Source: Pedobacter faecalis (GTDB lineage: Bacteria; Bacteroidota; Bacteroidia; Sphingobacteriales; Sphingobacteriaceae). Taken from it: 64,000 bases of DNA. Positions within the stretch are counted from its first letter, which is position 1, and each line of letters starts with the position of its first letter. The stretch is taken from contig NZ_JARXOW010000003.1 of the NCBI RefSeq assembly GCF_030182585.1, forward strand, positions 62,001 to 126,000. The letters are read 5' to 3'. The position numbers were made by a program, and so were the translations under genes. Under the pieces are notes generated by a model. It was not told the DNA's origin, searched no databases, and worked only from the letters and a program-made list of their open reading frames with translations. Below are positions 7,301 through 15,588 of the stretch, piece after piece.

Positions 7301-7930
7301 GATTTAATTAAAATGTTGATAGACAGTAATTTAAAAACTGTATCGAAAGACACTGGAATCCCCTATGACCGCATGTACAAGTGGACAAAAGGTGTATCCA
7401 AGCCTAAAATCGAGGACTATAATTTACTGCTTCAATATTTTTCAGATGGAAATTTTTCCAATTCTATTGAAATTATGCGGCCTGAAGGGGAAATAGTCAC
7501 CAATAAAGTAGCACGAAATAAGGAGACAGGACTGATACCGTTCTATAATGCCGACTTTATGGCTGGGAGAAACGACAATAGTGTTTCAGACGGTTCGGAG
7601 CACCCTGATTATTATATGGATGTCCCTGAGTTCGCAGGGTGTATAGCGTTCCGGGCATTCGGTGATAGCATGGAAAAGCTAATTAAATCAAGCAGCGTGC
7701 TTTTCGGGCTGAAACTGGATAGTGATTGGAGAGAATATATTGAGTATGGCCAGATATACGGCATCACCATGAAGAATGGGCAGCGATACTTGAAGTATAT
7801 ACGAAGGGCTAAAAGTGATAGGCACTTCCTCCTTAAAAGTGAAAATGAGAATTACGACGATTTTGAAGTACCTAAAGAGAAAATAAAAAACATTTGGCTA
7901 ATCCAGGGCTGGATCGATAAAAGAGCATAA
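7295..7930 (+). CDS. Prophage repressor with HTH and S24 (LexA/CI-like) peptidase domain
   Basis: The 211-residue protein probably maintains lysogeny. The N-terminus (about 1-60) is a short DNA-binding domain with TGIPYDRMYKWTKG as the recognition region. The C-terminus (about 80-211) is a peptidase S24 domain with Ser125 in FGDSM and Lys167 in RYLKY as the self-cleavage dyad, so RecA-dependent autoproteolysis after DNA damage is expected. I chose the ATG at 7295 over upstream starts because the extension 7190-7294 covers the operators and does not read like protein. It heads a four-gene rightward operon (gaps 13, 3 and 23 bases). Confidence 0.85.
   Translation: MEDLIKMLIDSNLKTVSKDTGIPYDRMYKWTKGVSKPKIEDYNLLLQYFSDGNFSNSIEIMRPEGEIVTNKVARNKETGLIPFYNADFMAGRNDNSVSDGSEHPDYYMDVPEFAGCIAFRAFGDSMEKLIKSSSVLFGLKLDSDWREYIEYGQIYGITMKNGQRYLKYIRRAKSDRHFLLKSENENYDDFEVPKEKIKNIWLIQGWIDKRA
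7445..7462. promoter_or_regulatory. Intragenic operator-like palindrome in the repressor gene
   Basis: TGGAA-ATTT-TTCCA (core 7447-7460), within the wider GATGGAA...TTCCAAT, lies inside the repressor reading frame. It has the same half-site and the same 4-base spacer as the promoter operators. It could act as an auxiliary operator for DNA looping or as a roadblock limiting repressor synthesis. Confidence 0.55.
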
Positions 7931-7943
7931 AACAAGAAAAATT

Positions 7944-8663
7944 ATGAAGAAATCAATTTTAACGTTCTTATTCATGGCTGCCATGATAGCGGCCATTGGA
8001 CAAACAACAAAAAAACCAGTCGGCTTACCTCCGGCGATTAACGGTATTCATAGAGAGTCGCTGACTTTCGCTATGTCTGTTCTTACAAGGGGATCTTCTG
8101 ACGACCTTGACGAGATAAAGGATGACATTTTGTCTAGACTATCATCGCCTAAATCACCTCAATTAATCAGAAAAAATAAAACTGTTTTGACAAATTACGT
8201 CAATGATATGGGTCGCTTCGGCGAATCGTTAAATTCATTATTCAATTACACCGAAGACAGCCTTCCTTTTGATTTTTATTCATTCAATAATTTGAAGGTA
8301 TTTATGCAAAGCGGTGTCATTGCAAACTTCGAACTGAATACATTGAAACTTGATGCACAGGAAAGAGCGTCCTCTGTCGCAAAAGAGGTTTTGCTTCCGG
8401 GACTGTCCAACTTCGCGCCATTAATGACTTCCGCGGACATCAACTATTTCGGTATCGTTTGTGGTTTTGTGGTAAGGGATTTTTCGAAAGATGAAAATAG
8501 TGTCGCATATAAAGACGGAGAGACAGTCGCGATAATTGTCCCGAAAAGCGTAGTTAAGCGTTACCTTGCCTCTGAAATAACTGATGAGGAAGTAATTAAA
8601 CTATCATCGTTCTACAATTCGAATAAGACGACACGAGGCGTTAAGAAAATTCTAGTAAAATAG
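7944..8663 (+). CDS. Exported protein co-transcribed with the prophage repressor
   Basis: I do not recognise this 239-residue protein. The first 20 residues form a typical signal peptide (KK, a hydrophobic core, then a polar Gln/Thr segment) without a lipobox cysteine, so the mature protein should be periplasmic or secreted. The body is mixed helix and strand, with a conserved-looking hydrophobic block (NYFGIVCGFVVRDF) at about residues 170-183. It begins 13 bases after the repressor stop and ends three bases before the membrane coiled-coil gene, so it should be expressed in the lysogen. Superinfection exclusion or another lysogenic-conversion trait is a reasonable guess. Confidence 0.7.
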   Translation: MKKSILTFLFMAAMIAAIGQTTKKPVGLPPAINGIHRESLTFAMSVLTRGSSDDLDEIKDDILSRLSSPKSPQLIRKNKTVLTNYVNDMGRFGESLNSLFNYTEDSLPFDFYSFNNLKVFMQSGVIANFELNTLKLDAQERASSVAKEVLLPGLSNFAPLMTSADINYFGIVCGFVVRDFSKDENSVAYKDGETVAIIVPKSVVKRYLASEITDEEVIKLSSFYNSNKTTRGVKKILVK

Positions 8664-8666
8664 TAA

Positions 8667-9215
8667 ATGGACCGGGGGTTTCTCTTCTTAGTAGCTCTGA
8701 TGCTGTCTGTACTATATATATGGCTAGTGAACATGTTTTACAGAAACACATTAAGAAGCAAAAAGGAATACGACGGCATGATTGCCTTAATGGTGCGAGA
8801 AAGGGAACTTATTAAGGCGGACAGGGCAAAGTTCAGGCAGGATATAACTAAGTTAAAACATCAGCTAAAGTCAAGCCAAGAAGCATTTAAAAACTACGAA
8901 CAGGAGATTCAAAAGAGAAACAATACTATTGTTGGAATGTCCAAGCATTATGAATCGCAATCCGCGTTGTCAACGCACCAAAAGAATATCGAGATTCAAG
9001 GGCTAATCAACAGGTATGACGCACTTGTACACGATTATGTTAAGGCTAGGATTGAATCACTGGAGCATAAGCTGCCAGGGTTTGAAGGGAACGAGCAGAC
9101 ATTGATCGATATAGCAGAGATGAAAGAACAAAAGAAAAAGAAAGAGATATCCGCGATCGAATACTTGGACAGACTTAAAATCATCCTTGACTCGATACAA
9201 AGAAAGCTCGCTTAA
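8667..9215 (+). CDS. Membrane-anchored coiled-coil protein of the lysogenic operon
   Basis: This 182-residue protein has one N-terminal transmembrane helix (about 4-24). A long charged helical region (about 30-110) with coiled-coil character follows, then a second helical segment (about 120-182). The topology resembles Rz-type spanins or phage exclusion proteins, but there is no lysis cassette nearby. It starts three bases after the exported protein, so the two probably work together at the envelope. I cannot assign a family. It is unlike the cytoplasmic regulators on either side of the pair. Confidence 0.65.
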   Translation: MDRGFLFLVALMLSVLYIWLVNMFYRNTLRSKKEYDGMIALMVRERELIKADRAKFRQDITKLKHQLKSSQEAFKNYEQEIQKRNNTIVGMSKHYESQSALSTHQKNIEIQGLINRYDALVHDYVKARIESLEHKLPGFEGNEQTLIDIAEMKEQKKKKEISAIEYLDRLKIILDSIQRKLA

Positions 9216-9238
9216 CTACACTTATACACTACAATAAA

Positions 9239-9682
9239 ATGTCACGACCAGCAACACCCTATGTAAGAAATGCCCGTCCAATTGATATGTCGGTTGTTCA
9301 CAGGATAACGCACTTCAGGGAAAAGTACATTTCTAAAAAGCAGACCGACGCGGCTCCGCTCCTGGGAATTCCGCAACCTACGTTATCATCCATCGAGGCT
9401 GGCAAGCGTACCATTTCACAAAAAGTACTGACTGCTTATATCACCAAGTACAACCTGAACACTGAGTGGCTAACCACAGGCAATGGAGATCCGCAAAGAA
9501 AGCCGGAGTCTGGTAGCGCCATGGCCCGCACGCTGCACTCGTTGGAGGTAGAGATTACAACACTAAAGGGGGTTATTAAAATGTTCGAAGCTCAGCAAAC
9601 ACACCTTTTTAACCGGCTTGAAACGATGAATAAGAGGCTGGATGCTCAGGAGGAGCGCATCAACCAGCTTACCCATCGGTAG
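9239..9682 (+). CDS. XRE-type HTH regulator with C-terminal coiled coil
   Basis: The 147-residue protein has a Cro/CI-type helix-turn-helix at about residues 17-75. Here DAAPLLGIPQPTLSSIEAGKRTIS is helices 2-3, and TEWLTTGNG after it is typical of the family. A coiled coil at about 95-145 probably dimerises it. It is the last gene of the repressor operon and its 3' end overlaps the convergent integrase gene by 14 bases. It could control integrase or set the lysis-lysogeny balance. Its targets are unknown. Confidence 0.8.
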   Translation: MSRPATPYVRNARPIDMSVVHRITHFREKYISKKQTDAAPLLGIPQPTLSSIEAGKRTISQKVLTAYITKYNLNTEWLTTGNGDPQRKPESGSAMARTLHSLEVEITTLKGVIKMFEAQQTHLFNRLETMNKRLDAQEERINQLTHR

Positions 9683-10919
9683 GTTGCCTGCCAAACACCA
9701 TATCGTCGGCCGCATCCAGCTCGTCGGATTTCATAATATCTTGAATATACTCCTGATGCACCTTTAGAGATGTGTGTCCTAAAAGCCCCATAGTAATCAG
9801 TGGATTTTTAATTTTTGCGAAGGCCATTTTGGAGTACGTATGCCGCGCAATATGAGTAGTTATCTTTTTATCTATCCCAGACCTGGCTGTAATCCTCCTT
9901 AGGGCATTGTTGACTACGCACACCGAACGCTTCAATTCCCTTAACCTAGCCTGCTCATTCTCTTGTGGCTCCAGCGAATGGTCATAGTACCACTTATATA
10001 TCGGGAAAATACGGCCTGTCGCTACTTTATATTTATTGAGTATCTTGATGGCTTCTGGCCGCATCCTGATATCAAAATGTTTATCCGTCTTTTCGTCGAA
10101 ATAAACCAGCCTATCACCTTTGATGTTTTTCTGCTCTAAAGCAAGAACATCACCCACCCTCATTCCTCTATTATAAAACTGTAGCAAAAATATATCCTGA
10201 CACATCTGCTGGTGGCCGCTGAGTTTTTCAGTGTTTATAAATGCCTCGAGCTCTTCTTCGGAAAGCTTCCTTTTAACCGGCTTTTTTCCTACAATTTTTA
10301 TTTTACAAGTGGGGTTCCCGAAGTAAAGGCCTTTAGATTGGCAGTACTGTAAAAACTTACTGATCCATGAACGCTTCTTTCTGCGGGTACTGGCTGCATT
10401 TGGTTTATGTTCTTTTGTCTCCAGATAAATAAAAAAACCGTCAAGCCACTGTTCATTAATATCTTCCAAAAAAACACTTTTTCCGGCAAAAGATTCTATT
10501 TCATTGGCCAGTGCCATATGTGTATTATACCGTGTAATTTTATTCTTTGACCAGAACTCGCTTTTTGCATAACCACGGATCAGATCCGGCACGCTATCTC
10601 GTTTCGCTGGTTCTGTGTCTGTCTCATCCATAGACTCGTTTCTTAGAACCTGCCTGGCATTTGAAGATATTAAACTGCCGTCAATAACTAACCTCTCAAC
10701 TCTATTGTACTCTTCGATTATCTTTAAATTGATTTGCGCAGCGTTCGGATGCTTTCTGGCCTTGACTCTACATGTGGTTGGGTCCCACTGATCAGGGAGA
10801 ATTTTTGCAACTGTCGTCTTTATTGGTTTACGATCTATTATTACCTGAATAACCACTGGGTGAGTTCCGTCTGAATAGGTTTTGTGTTTGTAAAGTAGTA
10901 TTTTTACTGAGGCTGCCAT
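9669..10919 (-). CDS. int: Tyrosine-type integrase of the prophage
   Basis: This site-specific recombinase (416 residues from the chosen start) would join attP and attB. It has an N-terminal arm-binding domain of the Bacteroidota type (about 1-90), a SAM-like core-binding domain (about 110-215) and a C-terminal catalytic domain. The catalytic domain shows RGMRVGD, HIARHTY, MGLLGHTS and the nucleophile Tyr in VHQEYI. An ATG exists at 10,964, but the extra 15 residues lie over the repeated GTGTAAACAA sites and are not family-like, so MAASVKILLYKHK at 10,919 is preferred. It is the rightmost phage gene, as expected for a gene next to an attachment site. Confidence 0.9.
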   Translation of the reverse strand: MAASVKILLYKHKTYSDGTHPVVIQVIIDRKPIKTTVAKILPDQWDPTTCRVKARKHPNAAQINLKIIEEYNRVERLVIDGSLISSNARQVLRNESMDETDTEPAKRDSVPDLIRGYAKSEFWSKNKITRYNTHMALANEIESFAGKSVFLEDINEQWLDGFFIYLETKEHKPNAASTRRKKRSWISKFLQYCQSKGLYFGNPTCKIKIVGKKPVKRKLSEEELEAFINTEKLSGHQQMCQDIFLLQFYNRGMRVGDVLALEQKNIKGDRLVYFDEKTDKHFDIRMRPEAIKILNKYKVATGRIFPIYKWYYDHSLEPQENEQARLRELKRSVCVVNNALRRITARSGIDKKITTHIARHTYSKMAFAKIKNPLITMGLLGHTSLKVHQEYIQDIMKSDELDAADDMVFGRQPTDG

Positions 10920-10937
10920 TGCATAAAAAATGTGCTT

Positions 10938-10994
10938 AGTGTAAACAATGGTGTAAACAAACATAAATTTCGGAGTCTGCAGGTTGTTTACACT
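10938..10994. repeat. Three GTGTAAACAA repeats before the integrase, candidate arm-type sites
   Basis: AGTGTAAACAA (10938-10948) and GGTGTAAACAA (10950-10960) are direct copies 12 bases apart. An inverted copy, TTGTTTACACT, lies at 10984-10994. The block sits immediately upstream of the integrase start, on the predicted attachment side, as arm-type integrase or excisionase sites do. Regulation of int by the same binding is possible. Confidence 0.6.
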
Positions 10995-11044
10995 GTCATC
11001 ACAAAGCTACTAAATATTATTGCAAAGACATATTCTACAATAAT

Positions 11045-11064
11045 CTAATATCTAAGAATATTAG
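11045..11064. repeat. AT-rich inverted repeat at the prophage edge
   Basis: CTAATAT and ATATTAG form a perfect 7-bp inverted repeat around CTAAGA. It lies between the integrase arm-type repeats and the host terminator, where the recombination core would be expected. Core-type sites of tyrosine recombinases are often imperfect inverted repeats with a 6-8 bp overlap, which fits here. Confidence 0.4.
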
Positions 11065-11091
11065 TAAAGAATCCCTTCGGGAACACTTAAG

Positions 11092-11123
11092 GGGAGTTAG
11101 CAATGCTAACTCCCTTCTTTTTT
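11092..11123 (+). terminator. Rho-independent terminator overlapping the kinase 3' end
   Basis: GGGAGTTAG (11092-11100), the loop CAATG and CTAACTCCC (11106-11114) are followed by TTCTTTTTT. The polarity fits termination of plus-strand transcripts. The right arm lies in the last codons of the sensor kinase. In the uninterrupted chromosome this probably terminated a host gene on the far side of the prophage. Confidence 0.7.
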
Positions 11124-13058
11124 AACCGGTAATTCAAACGAGAAAAATATCTTTCCGTTGCCCCCGGTTACGCTCAGGTCGCTGCCGTTATTCTGTAAAT
11201 AGGTTTTGCATAGATTTAAGCCCAACCCTACACCAGCAGAATAGTCGGTACTTTTCATTACGCCGTTTTCCGCTGTAGCCGCCCTAATCGCACGTTGCAG
11301 AGCTCCGGCATCTTCCAGCGAATTTGACACAGCAACCTTCCCTACGCCCGTATCTTCGCTTAAACCGATCGAAATTTGTCCGTTTTTAGGCGTAAATTTA
11401 ATCGCATTATCTATAAGGTTCCTTAACACAAGCACAATCTCATTCCTGTCGGCGTAAACGGACAACGCTCCGGCAGTTTGCATTTCAAGCTCAATGTCCT
11501 TCCGCTGTATCAGTGGCATGTACGCTGGCAAAAGTTCATCCAGCACTGCTTTAACGTCGAACGTGACGGGCACTGATTGAGAACCTTCCATCCGCCCCTT
11601 AGCCCAATGCAGGAGCGTATTCACGGTGCTATTAATCCTGTGGATGTTCGCTGTGTTTTCCTTGAGCAAAGCTCGGAGTTCTTCATTATTCAACACCTGC
11701 ATATCATTTAGCTCGAGTATACTCATCAAGCTGTTCAACGGGCTTCTCAGGTCGTGAGCCACAATAGAGAAAAACTGATTCAACTCCTGTGTCCGCTCCT
11801 TCACGCGTTCTTCAAGTTTGAGGTTATGCGTTTGTACCAGACGTAAGTTTTCATCACGCGCCCGCTGTTCCGCAGCAATGATGGTGTTGTACCTGTCACC
11901 AAGCGCAAATGACAGCAGTAAGAGCTCGCCTGTAGAAGCAAGCGGCACAAGCTGCATCGTGTATTCATTTACCTCGATAATACCGGCGAGGCTAAGGGTA
12001 ACGATGGCCACACTGATCCAGATGAGCGACCAGGCTGCCACGTAGTACTTCGCTGCTTTTAAGCCCCGCCTGTAAGCAATTATTCCAGAGATCCACAGGG
12101 TCAGGGCCACAGATATGGTAAGCAGTTGCGCAATAGATGTCGATGTACTCTTGAATCCGGCAGCACTCAGAAAGAATAGGATTATACCGCAAACACCGAA
12201 AAAGTAATAATATTTAAGCATGGATGGAACCGTTACCTCGAGGTTGAGCAGGCGACGGCAAAACAATAGCGAGGTAACGACAGAAAGGCTCAGGAACACA
12301 TGTGGATGTTTGCTCATGAATATCCGGAGATCTGGCCCCAACAGAAAACTATAGCCCCTTATGTATATCAGCATGTAGAGCGACAGACTGAGCACATAGA
12401 GGGTATAATAGAGATATGCTTTGTCTTTCAAACTGAAATACAAAAAGAGGTTGAACAATAAAAGGGCAATTAGCACACCTATATAGGCATACTCTATCCG
12501 GTCCTTGTAAGGTACCCTTTCTACCATGGCTTCCGCCGTGGAAAGCTTAAGCGGTACTACCATTATATTGTTGGTTTCAAGCCGCATGTATACGGTCGCG
12601 ACGGTATCTGGACTTAGTGGCGGCAAGTCGAAAACATAGTCGTTATCAACCTTCACACCTTTAGTCTGCCTGAACAGACTTCCGGCGCGCACATGCCAGG
12701 TACCACCGTTCGCATCGGGCGCATACAAATCAATCTGCTCGATATTTGGTGCGTCGAGAACGGCATATACCTTCTTAAATCCATGATGTCTTACCTGAAA
12801 TCTGATCCATATGGCACTGCTGGTGTTCCCGAAGTTCAGAATATCTTTATCACCGGGCCTAAAGCGGGAAGCCAGTTCAGGGGAAGTAATCTGCGCCAGA
12901 GTTAACTTGGCGGTACTGTCGGAGTAATAACTAACCAGCTTACCGATATTACTCAGGTCGAGCGGCACGGGGCTGCGGCCAACCGCGCTGAAAACGCCGA
13001 AACACAGCCATAAAAAAACACAAAAAGCACCTAGTCTTACGATTCGAAACGTCAACAT
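11106..13058 (-). CDS. 7TMR-DISM sensor histidine kinase
   Basis: This 650-residue inner-membrane kinase has a signal peptide, a periplasmic 7TMR-DISMED2-like carbohydrate-binding-type domain (about 35-175) and a seven-helix DISM membrane domain (about 185-390). A coiled linker, a HisKA dimerisation domain with the phospho-acceptor His435 in FFSIVAHDLRSP, and an HATPase domain (about 535-645) follow. The N-box LRNLIDNAIKF and the G2 box GVGLGLNL are clear. The usual D-x-G-x-G box is poorly conserved (KVAVSNSLEDA), so ATP turnover may differ. No response regulator gene is adjacent, making it an orphan. The prophage ends just beyond its stop codon. Confidence 0.88.
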   Translation of the reverse strand: MLTFRIVRLGAFCVFLWLCFGVFSAVGRSPVPLDLSNIGKLVSYYSDSTAKLTLAQITSPELASRFRPGDKDILNFGNTSSAIWIRFQVRHHGFKKVYAVLDAPNIEQIDLYAPDANGGTWHVRAGSLFRQTKGVKVDNDYVFDLPPLSPDTVATVYMRLETNNIMVVPLKLSTAEAMVERVPYKDRIEYAYIGVLIALLLFNLFLYFSLKDKAYLYYTLYVLSLSLYMLIYIRGYSFLLGPDLRIFMSKHPHVFLSLSVVTSLLFCRRLLNLEVTVPSMLKYYYFFGVCGIILFFLSAAGFKSTSTSIAQLLTISVALTLWISGIIAYRRGLKAAKYYVAAWSLIWISVAIVTLSLAGIIEVNEYTMQLVPLASTGELLLLSFALGDRYNTIIAAEQRARDENLRLVQTHNLKLEERVKERTQELNQFFSIVAHDLRSPLNSLMSILELNDMQVLNNEELRALLKENTANIHRINSTVNTLLHWAKGRMEGSQSVPVTFDVKAVLDELLPAYMPLIQRKDIELEMQTAGALSVYADRNEIVLVLRNLIDNAIKFTPKNGQISIGLSEDTGVGKVAVSNSLEDAGALQRAIRAATAENGVMKSTDYSAGVGLGLNLCKTYLQNNGSDLSVTGGNGKIFFSFELPVKKEGS

Positions 13059-13240
13059 ACAGCTTATATTTGGGGCATTAATCGCCTAAATTAGCAAATA
13101 ATAAAGGATTTCACACCTGCAACACAACGAAGGGCTTGCGGAACAACCGCCCCAATACTTTGTATCTTCATTTTTACAAATTCAAAGATTTTATATATCG
13201 GCACCCAACCGGTATCTTTATGCCATATAACTAAACAGAT

Positions 13241-14245
13241 ATGATTAGAAACTTTTTGATTTCGGCCATTTTTTTAGGCGCAGCTTTGTCTGCTGTTGCG
13301 CAGAATACACGTCAGGAAACAAACAATCCTAACCGCCAGAGAAGAGGGATGCGGGGTTATCAGGTTACCATTGTGAACAGCACGAAAGACAAGCTTGATA
13401 CGGCCAGATTGAGGGCTGCATTTAACGCGGTATATCCAGACTTTGCCCGGGCCGACGGCTATCGGACGGTCCGAGAAGCAACCATGGAGGTGTCGGACAA
13501 GTTCAATGGCACCATAAGCGCAAAAGCAGGCGAGATTGTTATCAACAGCAAATGGCTGAAAAAGAACGATAAAAACCTCGAGAAAGCCCTGATGCATCAG
13601 TTTTCGAAAAACTGGTTTTCGGCAGATACCATCAAAAAGGACGGCTACCAACTGGTATTTATCAGCAAGGCACCAGAATTTGATCCGGTTGTTAAGCAAA
13701 ATCTGATAGACACTTATTTTAAAGTATACCCCACGCTGGTTAACACGTTTAACCCCAAATCGACCCGCGAGGTTCTCTTCGTGGTTGACACCGCTTATAA
13801 AGCAGTAGCAGAGGCAAGCGGCAACCGTATCCTGTTCAGCTATAATTACATGAAGCGTAATCCGACAGATATTGACGTGGTTACACATGAAACGATGCAT
13901 ATTGTGCAAGGCTACGGATACGGCTCGGGACCAGGCTGGCTTACGGAAGGGATTGCCGACTACGTGCGCTACAAATACGGTGTGGACAACATCGGATCTA
14001 AGTGGGCGCTACCTGAATTTAATGAGAAGCAAAGCTATACCAATGCTTACCGGGTAACTGCCCGTTTCTTTGAGTGGCTTGAGCAGAAAGTTAAACCCGG
14101 ACTTATCGCCACACTTGATGACCAGTTGAGGAAACACACGTACAAGGAAAGCTCATGGAAAGAGCTGACTGGCAAAACCGTCGATGAACTTTGGCAGGAC
14201 TATGCGAAGGCACCGGAACTAAAACTCACTTACAGCGGCAAGTAA
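13241..14245 (+). CDS. Exported basic-secretory-protein-family zinc metallopeptidase
   Basis: The 334-residue protein has a signal peptide ending near AVAQ (residue 20). Its C-terminal half is like plant basic secretory proteins (PF04450-type), with the zinc motif HETMH at 216-220 and the downstream acidic ligand region GWLTEGIADYVR at about 232-243. A less conserved N-terminal domain (about 38-145) resembles a degenerate repeat of the same fold. It is probably a secreted or periplasmic peptidase of unknown substrate. It converges with the rhamnose kinase gene and overlaps it by 16 bases. A single-gene promoter is likely in 13,140-13,230 (for example TATCTTTA near 13,212). Confidence 0.8.
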   Translation: MIRNFLISAIFLGAALSAVAQNTRQETNNPNRQRRGMRGYQVTIVNSTKDKLDTARLRAAFNAVYPDFARADGYRTVREATMEVSDKFNGTISAKAGEIVINSKWLKKNDKNLEKALMHQFSKNWFSADTIKKDGYQLVFISKAPEFDPVVKQNLIDTYFKVYPTLVNTFNPKSTREVLFVVDTAYKAVAEASGNRILFSYNYMKRNPTDIDVVTHETMHIVQGYGYGSGPGWLTEGIADYVRYKYGVDNIGSKWALPEFNEKQSYTNAYRVTARFFEWLEQKVKPGLIATLDDQLRKHTYKESSWKELTGKTVDELWQDYAKAPELKLTYSGK

Positions 14246-15582
14246 TTTGCCGCTGCATAATATTTCAGCTGAATAAGATCATTTGGCACAAGCCGACTGT
14301 TCCATGCCTGATGGATAGCCAAAGCCGCGCCTACAGCCGTTCCTTGCGGCATATGCGCGGCATATACCTCCGTTTTAGGAAATGCTCTTGCCAAAAGGTT
14401 CATAAAAATGGCGTTTTTACTAAATCCGCCGTCCACAACAATTCGTCGGACGTCAGTATCCTTCAAAACAAGATTTGTCGCATTTCGTTGTTTGTCTACC
14501 AGGTTGAGCATAAGGATATGATAAGCCCGCACATCATCGGGCTGCGCTATCGGGTCTCGCCTGTCGGGAGACAATTGATCCAGTTCCTCTATTAAAAAAG
14601 GATCATACCTCATACTCCGATATTTAATCGCATCTGCACCAAAATGCTCCGCAATACGTTTAACCTCTTGCTCGTGCTCATAGCCCAGAAACAACCTCGA
14701 TGCCTTTACGGGTGTGCCTTGATATTGTAAATAACATAAGCAATCACTTTTTAATTCATCGGCTTGGAGTGGCCGTGAGTTAAAAGGATTGAGACTAATA
14801 CACCAGGTTCCGGTGGAAAGAAGAAGAAAAGGCTCATGAAAACTAACCAGGTAGGGCACCAAGGCGGCCGAACTGTCGTGCAGGCCGGTCCCAACAACGT
14901 AACCACTACCAGGAAAGGCCACAGGCAATACCTCGCTTGCACTGAGAATAGGTGCCAGTTTCTCCTCCAATCCCTCAATCCTCAGCCATTCGTGATAGTC
15001 ATGACGCTCAAAGTCCCACAAATTGGTATGGCAACCCAGACTCGTAAGATCTGAACAGGGTTGTCCGCTGATCAAATAACTCATGTACTGAGGTAAATGC
15101 AAGGCGTAGCGAACGCGAGCGAAGACATCGGGCTGCTCATACTTGAGCCGGTACAACTGCATTCCGGAATTCAGACTTCCAAGTACCGGCGAGGCAGTCC
15201 GCATAGAAAAATCCTCTTCCCCACCAAATTGCTGATAAAAGCGTGCTTTGAGTGCTTCCGGGTAAGGCTTCAGGTAATTGTAAAGCGGTGCTACCGGGTT
15301 GCCATGCGCGTCGATATAAACCAGGCTTGCGCCATAGGCCGCAAAATTAATGGCTTTCAACTCAAACTTCCCGTTGCGAAAAACCTCTCTCAGTGAGTCA
15401 AAAACAGAGAGGCGCAAGCTTTCGAGGTTCTCACACGGATCGCCGTCCTCGTCTACGGTTTCCGTAAAACGGGCGGTACGCTCAAAAACAACCTGGTACT
15501 GCTCGTCGAACAGAAAAAGCTTCTTGTTCGTCTTGCCCACATCGAACACGGCAATTACAGGAATCCTATTTTGTGCCCCCAT
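14230..15582 (-). CDS. rhaB: FGGY-family sugar kinase, probable L-rhamnulokinase
   Basis: This 450-residue cytoplasmic kinase should phosphorylate L-rhamnulose at O1 with ATP. The FGGY features are the phosphate loop DVGKTNKK (about 14-21), the substrate-domain motif STGTWCISLNPF at about 255-266 and the ATP-domain motif VDGGFSKNAIFMN. It is the last gene of the rhamnose operon, six bases after the isomerase, and that context decides between rhamnulose and other ketoses. The sequence is not close to E. coli RhaB but fits the kinase found in Bacteroidota rhamnose loci. Its 3' end overlaps the metallopeptidase gene convergently. Confidence 0.85.
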   Translation of the reverse strand: MGAQNRIPVIAVFDVGKTNKKLFLFDEQYQVVFERTARFTETVDEDGDPCENLESLRLSVFDSLREVFRNGKFELKAINFAAYGASLVYIDAHGNPVAPLYNYLKPYPEALKARFYQQFGGEEDFSMRTASPVLGSLNSGMQLYRLKYEQPDVFARVRYALHLPQYMSYLISGQPCSDLTSLGCHTNLWDFERHDYHEWLRIEGLEEKLAPILSASEVLPVAFPGSGYVVGTGLHDSSAALVPYLVSFHEPFLLLSTGTWCISLNPFNSRPLQADELKSDCLCYLQYQGTPVKASRLFLGYEHEQEVKRIAEHFGADAIKYRSMRYDPFLIEELDQLSPDRRDPIAQPDDVRAYHILMLNLVDKQRNATNLVLKDTDVRRIVVDGGFSKNAIFMNLLARAFPKTEVYAAHMPQGTAVGAALAIHQAWNSRLVPNDLIQLKYYAAANYLPL

Positions 15583-15588
15583 AAGCTG

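Noticed and set aside
8667..9215. Rz-type spanin or lysis gene
   Set aside because: There is no holin or endolysin nearby, and the gene is in the repressor operon, not in a late lysis cassette.
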